The translations under genes were made by a program, and so were the position numbers. A DNA stretch of 64,000 bases, from positions 37,765,667-37,829,666 of the forward strand of contig OY282610.1 in assembly GCA_958298945.1 (NCBI GenBank). The letters run 5' to 3'. A model generated the notes under the pieces. The model was given only the letters and a program-made list of their open reading frames with translations, was not told the origin of the DNA and made no database searches. Shown piece by piece: positions 57,481 to 64,000 of this stretch; the first letter of the stretch is position 1; each line of letters begins with the position of its first letter. This stretch comes from Atherix ibis (Eukaryota; Arthropoda; Insecta; Diptera; Athericidae).

Positions 57481-58880
57481 ACACCTTAAATGTTGTTTTC
57501 TACAAAAAATGTTAAGACATTTATATGACTTTTATTATTGTGAAGATATTTTTTCCGGGAGAAAATGTATAATTGAAAATATCCTGAATGTATCCTTCCA
57601 GCTTCGAGCGTTAAATTGCCAAAGTTCTTGTGATTTTAGAAAAAAACAAAGTGACTTTTTACATGACTACTTTGTGTTCAGCAAAAGTGAGTTATTTTTT
57701 TATTCAGCAAAAATTAGTACAGTTCTACTAAACAGCGAGTACGAAACATTTTTGCTTTTATAAAAGCTATCAAAAAAAGATAACTAATTTTTTTTATCGT
57801 TTTTATTCAGCAAAAAATTCATACCATACTAATAGGTAAAAGGCATAAAAGTAAAAATAGTTCGGTTCTTGCAATTTTAAAGTTAACCTTGATAAAAAAA
57901 TGCTCAAAATATTCCCCAAATTATGTGAAAAAGTCATCGACAAAAATTATCTCTAAAAGATTTCTTCAAGACACATTTTATTTGTAGTTATTTTTTGAAC
58001 AATTTTCAAGATAGTCCAAAGTTAAAGGTAGTCAAATCGCACGATCTTGTAGGCTAATTGACATCATTTAATTTGAAAATTACGTATTCTGAGAACTTTT
58101 CGTGAAATAAAGCTTAAATTTATTATGTTGTGTGGCTTGTGGCGCTGTTTTGTTGAAATTACCTGTGGTAGTTTAAATTGATATATTTAAGTTAAGGCTA
58201 TAAAAACTGTTATCATTGGCCAATGGTGATCAGATTTCAAAGAAATACAAGTCAATTAAACTGTCAGACTAAAATACATACCAGATAGTAATTTTTCGTA
58301 GATACAAAGGCTTCTAGATTTTTCGAGCTATAAAGATAGTCGCATGTAACTTGTACTGTACGTCTAGAAGGGCCTAACGCACAAGGTAGGTGGGTGAAAA
58401 TATATACGAATATTTTCTTCAGCAAAAAAAGCCACTTGCCAATTATTTAATAAAAATATAAATTTTTGAAATTGAAGAAGAAAAAAAAACTTTTATTTGA
58501 TAAATCAAATTTCGGCGAGAGTTGATTAAGTCTTTAGAATACGCCATTTTGGATTTGAGGTCTAAATAACTGAAGCAATTCTGTTAACATTAAAAGAAAA
58601 TTAATTATTTTTTACTAAAATTAATCGATTTTTGAATGATTTGGAAATATTAATTGTTTTTTTCTAGTCTTTTCTGTCTTTTGCATTGAAATTGGATTAT
58701 ACGAGTAAATAATTTTGGTATAACAGTTTGGTATAAAATGTTCAGAAACTTTCCATTTTGTTTGCTGTTTTTTTGTAATCGCTTCAAGTTACATTAGTAC
58801 TGAAATGTAAATTTTAAACGCTACGAAACTGAAGGATATTAGACGACAAAGGATAGTGAGATCAGGAAATTAAGGTAGAA
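57480..58880. other. AT-rich DNA, possibly very diverged TGCT satellite
   Basis: TTCAGCAAAA recurs near 57678, 57703 and 57806, and TGCTCAAAA lies at ~57901, preceding a SINE-like block at 58.9 kb as in the other copies. The spacing rule is not clear here. The 84-codon frame at 57509-57763 is unrecognised. Confidence 0.3.
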
Positions 58881-58884
58881 ATTC

Positions 58885-58970
58885 AAGGAAATGTGGTTTT
58901 TGGGAATTAGCGTCGGAACATGACTCAGTGGTATTCGAACCCACGACCCCTTAAATGATAGTCCAGAAGA
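58885..58970 (-). repeat. tRNA-like SINE fragment
   Basis: On the minus strand, GGACTATCATTTAAGGGGTC then GTGGGTTCGAATACCACTGA (58966-58926) looks like the anticodon-to-T-arm half of a tRNA, with a good B box GGTTCGAAT. It is followed by a short body including TTCCGACGCTAATTCCC. No A box or 5' half was found, so it is not a tRNA gene. Confidence 0.5.
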
Positions 58971-59189
58971 AAAACGACTGTGAATTTTTAATTAGATTAA
59001 ACTATTAATAAATGTTTATTATTTTTAAAGAATTTCAACATATTTATATTAAAAAAATATAATCATATCCAAAATGTATTTAAGTCCATTTGTAGGTCAT
59101 TTTCTATATAAAATTGGCAAATGAAATTGGATGGAAAAATCAAAAATGGAAATTATCGAAAATGAAAAAGTTCAAATTAACTGGAGAGC

Positions 59190-60900
59190 AAATACAAGCA
59201 GCAAATTTTTTCTGACAAATTTTTACTGATAAATTTTCATTGAAAATTTTTCATGATAAATATTTAAAGACACATTTTTAATGACAAATTTTTAATGGCA
59301 AATTTTTACTGACAAATTTTTATCGACAAATTTTTAATGCAAATTTTGAATGACAAATTTTAATCGACAAATTTTTAATGCAAATTTTTAATGACAATTC
59401 TTACTGACACATTTTTAATGATAAAATTTTACTGACAAATTTTAGCTGAAAAATTTTTACTACCAAATTTTTACCTACAAATTTTTACTGACAATTTTTT
59501 AATGACAAATTTTTAATGGCAAATTTTTACTGACAAATTCTTAATGACAATTCTTACTGACACATTTTTAATGAAAAAAATTTTACTGACAAATTTTTAT
59601 TGAAAATTTTTACTGACAAATTTTAGCTGATAAATTTTTACTGCCAAATTTTTACCTACAAAATTTTTTGACAATTTTTTAATGCAAACTTTTAATGATA
59701 AAATTTTACAGAAAAATTTAAGCTGACAAATTTTTAATGGCAAAATTTTAACAACAAATTTTAATTGCAAAATTTGACTGACAAATTTAAGCTGACAAAT
59801 TTTTAATAACAATTCTTACTGACACATTTTTAATGAAAAAAATTTTACTGACAATTTTTATTGAAAATTTTTACTGACAAATTTTAGCTGATAAATTTTT
59901 ACTGCCAAATTTTTACCTACAAAATTTTTTGACAATTTTTTAATGCAAATTTTTAATGATAAAATTTTACAGAAAAATATTAACTGAAAAATTTTTACTG
60001 ATAATTTTTTATCAACTAACTTTTAATGCAAATTTTTACTGAAAAATTTAAGCTGACAAATTTTTAATGGCAAAATTTTAATTAAAAATTTGGCAAATTT
60101 TTACCTACCTACAAAATTTTTTGACAATTCTTTAATGGAAATTTTTAATGATAAAATTTTACAGAAAAATTTTAACTGACAAATTTTTACTGATAATTTT
60201 TTATCAACTAACTTTTAATGCAAATTTTTACTGAAAAATTTAAGCTGACAAATTTTTAATGGCAAAATTTTAACAACAAATTTTAATTGCAAAATTTTAC
60301 TGACAAATTTAAGCTGACAAATTTTTAATAACAATTCTTACTGAAACATTTTTAATGAAAAAAATTTTACTGACAAATTTTTATTGAAAATTTTTACTGA
60401 CAAATTTTAGCTGATAAATTTTTACTGCCAAATTTTTACCTACAACATTTTTTGACAATTTTTTAATGTAAACTTTTAATGATAAAATTTTACAGACAAA
60501 TTTTAACTGACAAATTTTTACTGAAAATTTTTTATCAACTAACTTTTAATGCAAATTTTTACTGAAAAATTTAAGCTGATAAATTTTTAATGGCAAAATT
60601 TTAACAACAAATTTTAATTGCAAAATTTTACTGACAAATTTAAACTGACAAACTTTTAATAACAATTCTTACTGACACATTTTAAATACCAAAATTTTAC
60701 TAAAAAAATTTAATTGCAAATTTTTACTGACAAATTTAAGCTGATAAATTTTTAATGACATGTTTTTAAAAACAATTCTTACTGGCATATTTTTATTGAC
60801 AAATTTTTATTGAACATTTTTACTAACAAATTTTAACTGGTAAATTTTCACTAATTAACTTTCACTAATAAATTTTTAAAAAGAAATGTTTACCAACGAA
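59190..60900. repeat. Minisatellite of ~15-bp units with ~260-bp higher-order period
   Basis: Over 100 imperfect copies of ACAAATTTTTACTG or ACAAATTTTTAATG run in tandem. A longer pattern containing TTCTTACTGACACATTTTTAA recurs at about 59551, 59811 and 60331 (260 and 520 bases apart), with CTGCCAAATTTTTACCTACA near 59641, 59903 and 60424. This gives a ~260-bp higher-order unit. The 71-codon minus frame at 59597-59812 is the repeat read as Leu/Lys/Phe codons. Confidence 0.85.
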
Positions 60901-60989
60901 ACGAATTAAAAATTTTTTTAAAATATATTTTATAAATATTGAAATTAATTTAGAATATACACGTAAGGCTAAAAATGGCAGTAATATTG

Positions 60990-61390
60990 AATAAAAATTG
61001 GGTGTGCGTTATCTTTGACTTATAATTAACTAACGGTTAATCTGAAATTCTCACACAAAAAAAATTACTACAAATCCTAGACAGTAGGTCTCAACTGACA
61101 ATAAAAATCTAAATTGTGACAATACAACATGGTACTGAAACTGATCTGGACATACGGACTCGAAATTTTGCAATCCAAACACTGCAAAAATTGGCAATGC
61201 TACCTTTTGTGTACGAAACAGAGTTTTATCCATCGTGACCTAAACATTCCATTTGATCGTGAACTGTGCATTTCCCGTTATAAAAATAAATACAATTTTT
61301 CCTTTAGCAGAAGAACTGTTCACTCCCACCCTTCCAGTATCATTCGCTCGTTGGAATCATTCGCGACACGTTCTCTCACTATAAGTTTCT
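60990..61390 (+). pseudogene. Third Jockey-clade fragment
   Basis: After a degraded VRYL at ~61006, the frame at 61129 reads MVLKLIWTYGLEI, then CKNWQCYLLCTKQSFIHRDL, NIPFDRELCISRYKNKYNF, and RTVHSHPSS. It matches the last ~110 residues of the 39-kb Jockey copy (IWTYGLELWGS ... HRDLNVPFVRELCISRYKKF) with a deletion of LPIQSLQSRILRKI. Beyond about 61350 the similarity ends although the frame stays open to 61545. Inactive. Confidence 0.8.
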
Positions 61391-63030
61391 ACAATCAGCC
61401 GATGCGCCTCAGCCGCATATTTTTCCGAATTGAAGACAAAAAGCAAAACTTTCCGCAAATAACGCTTATTTGGCGCAAATTTCGACCTTTTAACGTAAAA
61501 AAAATTTATATATTGTATAACGCCGATAAAAGTTCACAAATTTAATGATGAGAAGTTGTTGACAGTTGCCTATGCTTACGATATGACGTTTCTGATTTGA
61601 TATTTTAGTTCATCATTTACTACTGGCGCATTCAATAATTTTCATTTTCAAAACTAATATAAATAAATGACTTTATGGACTGAAAACAAAATGTAATTTT
61701 TCCTTTCTACAAGCAACAAAACCAATCAACGTCAATTTTTAGGTTCTCCAATTTCCGCTGCAGTAATACTCGTAGTATGGACATATGACACTGAAGTGAG
61801 TAAAAGCATCAGGTTTGTGTATAGAGTAAGGTAGATATCAGGTGGATGTATAGGGAAATCAGGAAAACAGTCTTGGCGGCATCATCTAAAATAAATGCTC
61901 TCGCCTCATTGTGTTGAGCAGTGATAAGGAATAAATTTATTAAGAAGAGTTTGAGTTAAATGAGCATAGAATTTTTATTTTGGTTATTTACGTTTTTTCT
62001 TTTAAATAGTCGTATTTGTATGTTCTTATATTTTTAATAGAAATTAATGAATTTAAAAGAAAAATATTTTGTTTTAAGAAGTTTTCGGAATGAATCCCCT
62101 CCTTTTCGTAATAAGGAACTTATCTGGCGTGTTATAGAAGGATTACCTCATTATTCGATAATTGTTAAATTATCACGTGATTCGACTTCTGTAATATAAC
62201 CCTCAGAAATCTGTTTAAATTTAAAATTTTCTCCTAAATCAAATTTATAACAGAATAGTTTTTTTTTTAAATTTTATATTGAACTATTTAGATTTGAATA
62301 AAATTCTATTACTATAGAATAGTGATAAAAATCCTAATCCATATACCAAATTACACTCTTTATCAAATGTATAAAGTTTACTGAATTTGCTTTTATATTT
62401 TTTATTTTTTGTTTGATTTTGCTATTGGTCGTTACTTAACTTGTTCATTTAATAGTGTATAATAGTTGTAGATAGTGGAAACTTTCCCGATAGTCCATTA
62501 TCGACTGTTGTTGCACAGGATTTAACCAGAAATATCCAGAATAGAAATCCAGGTGAATAAGTTAATAAGTGGATTCATTTTATTGCCATTATCTAATCCT
62601 ATCGAATCCATTTTCATATGAGTATCAGTATAAGTAACACAGTATCAGAATCAAATTGAATGCAATTTTATTTATTCACATCTAAATTAAATTGAACGAA
62701 TGGAATAGCATCCAATCATTTGATTAAAACTTCTAATAGACTTTATCACTATTCAAATAAAACTATCTACTTACTACATATCAAACTTAATATAACAGAC
62801 TAAATATTTACAGTTCAATCCTGAATTACTTTGCTTGATATTCACACTTTTAATTTACATTTAAATTTTGTTAGAATTCAAATAAATTGAAAATATTTTA
62901 ATTTATTTTATTAATAATTTTATGAAATTTGAAGTTCTTAAAAAATTGTATCTAATCGAGAATCTGTTGATTTTTGATGGTTTTATCAATTTATAAATTT
63001 TTACAAAAAAAAACGAATAATTTTTTCGGA
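61390..63030. other. AT-rich, apparently single-copy DNA
   Basis: No gene was recognised. The stretch 61380-61550 has balanced composition, with an open continuation of the Jockey frame that I cannot assign. Confidence 0.45.
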
Positions 63031-63200
63031 GTGTGCAATTTTTTATAACGAGCAACAAATAATTGACATGCGAAATGGATATTTTTTATATTGCTGCATA
63101 AAGAGTAACAGAAATTTTCCGGAGAATTTTAGCATGTTAGAGTTGGGAAATCTAGTTCATACGTCCAAATTGGTTTTACAATTTGATTTCGTGTCCCGTC
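63031..63200. repeat. Direct repeat, copy 1
   Basis: TATAACGAGCAACAAATAAT and the next ~90 bases recur at offset 577 with only a few changes (for example TTGCTGCATAAAG against TTGCTGTATAAAG). A more diverged part (CATACGTCCA.ATTGGTTTTA, GATTTCGT.TCC) extends the match to ~63200. Confidence 0.85.
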
Positions 63201-63607
63201 TTTTAAGTCTCATGTGGGAATTCCACGATAATCTTTAGTATTTTTTTATAAAATTACTAACCAGCATAACCCGCACTTTATATGGAATTAAACTTTGGTA
63301 AGTTCTACCATTTTTTTTTTTAATTAAAACTTTTCAATTTTAATAAAGATTTTTCGCTTTTACTTGATTATTTATATTTTATTTTTAAAAGAGTTAAATT
63401 TTTTTCTTTTTAATTGTCATTAAAAAAAAAATTAAATGCAAAAAAAAAATTCTCCATTTTTTCTATTGAAATTATATTTTTTTCCTTTTTATTAGTAATT
63501 ATTTTTTTTTATTTTATGAAAATGTTTAAATCTTTAGCAAAACTTGCAGTTTGATGTAATTTTTACTCTGAAGGACCGTATAAGAAGAAATTTGCCTAGC
63601 AGGTGGA

Positions 63608-63795
63608 GTGTGAAATTTTTTATAACGAGCAACAAATAATTGACATGCGAAATGGATATTTTTTATATTGCTGTATAAAGAGTAACAGAAATTTTCTGGA
63701 GAATTTTTAGCATGAAAAGTTTGGAAATGTTAGGAATTGAAAGGGTTTTATCCCATACGTCCAGATTGGTTTTAAAATTCGATTTCGTATTCCAA
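63608..63795. repeat. Direct repeat, copy 2
   Basis: Second copy of 63031-63200 in the same orientation. The 400 bases between them are A/T-rich without a gene. Confidence 0.85.
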
Positions 63796-64000
63796 TAATC
63801 TCTTATATAAATTTTATGATATTGTACAATTATTTTCTGTGGAACCAGATTGCCATTTATATAAATTTTCGTAGATGAAGTAAAATGAAATAACTTTTTG
63901 GAGCCAATTCATGAAGAATATAAATCTATAATGTTGTTTATTTTTAAAGGATTTAAGGACAAGCTAATAAATTGGTAGAAGAAGTTTTTTGAGTATTTCA
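63796..64000. other. AT-rich right edge, nothing recognised
   Basis: No feature was found. Confidence 0.5.

Noticed and set aside
58926..58966. Functional tRNA gene on the minus strand
   Set aside because: Only the anticodon/T-arm half resembles a tRNA; no A box, acceptor stem or terminator was found.
59597..59812. 71-residue protein of KFVSKILQLKF-type repeats
   Set aside because: A direct read-out of the 15-bp minisatellite.
63031..63795. LTR pair of a small retrotransposon
   Set aside because: No TG...CA ends, primer-binding site or polypurine tract could be identified, and the interior is plain A/T-rich DNA.

Overview
This window looks like AT-rich, intergenic or deep-intronic DNA from an insect, most likely a fly. 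That placement rests only on the mobile elements: mariner/Tc1 transposases of several lineages, a Jockey-clade retrotransposon with a YADD-type reverse transcriptase, and RTE-like retrotransposon pieces. There are also long A/T homopolymers and many microsatellites. I recognise no intact host protein-coding gene, tRNA gene or rRNA gene. The only islands of normal base composition are transposon remnants and a few blocks I cannot identify.

Layout. 1-1140 is a GC-richer block of unknown nature, rich in short hairpins. 1200-1690 is a decayed Tc1-like transposase. 3.1-5.6 kb and 9.2-12.25 kb are paralogous copies of a large satellite-like repeat; each ~1.6 kb monomer carries about 9-12 copies of a 16-bp motif TGCT-N8-AGCA and ends in a SINE-like tail. 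Between them lies a broken DD41D (rosa-type) transposon whose N-terminal half is duplicated (6.0-7.1 kb). 13.5-15.4 kb is another piece of the same satellite, split by a nearly intact irritans-type mariner with 26-bp ends and a TA duplication. 15.5-17.3 kb holds an RTE-like reverse transcriptase on the minus strand whose 3' end has grown into a ~108-bp minisatellite.

22.2-23.3 kb is an old mariner. 25.7-27.8, 30.3-31.6 (with 34.1-34.5) and 35.5-36.65 kb are three unrelated satellite or long-repeat families; the last has nested 108/325/650-bp periods. 39.0-40.2 kb is a 5'-truncated Jockey element with a 12-bp target duplication. 40.3-41.9 and 44.6-45.7 kb are minus-strand RTE remnants. 47.85-48.7 kb is an older Jockey copy. 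49.0-51.4 kb is a plus-strand RTE remnant interrupted by a SETMAR/mellifera-type mariner with a premature stop and a D-to-N active-site change. 53.5-54.1 kb is the TGCT satellite again, followed by a deleted mariner (54.3-55.0). 59.2-60.9 kb is a short-unit minisatellite with a ~260-bp higher-order period, followed by a third Jockey fragment. A ~190-bp direct repeat lies near the right edge.

How the parts relate. Nothing here forms a pathway. The window records layered insertions: mariners landed in older satellite and RTE copies, tandem repeats grew out of retrotransposon and SINE ends, and all transposases and reverse transcriptases are now inactive or probably so. The most interesting undescribed item is the dispersed satellite family built on phased TGCT-N8-AGCA sites with a tRNA-derived SINE tail. 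The reader should also note the RTE-derived minisatellite, the Jockey fragment whose ATG comes from target DNA, and the nested-period satellite at 35.5 kb. All family names come from recognising protein motifs by eye; no search was run.
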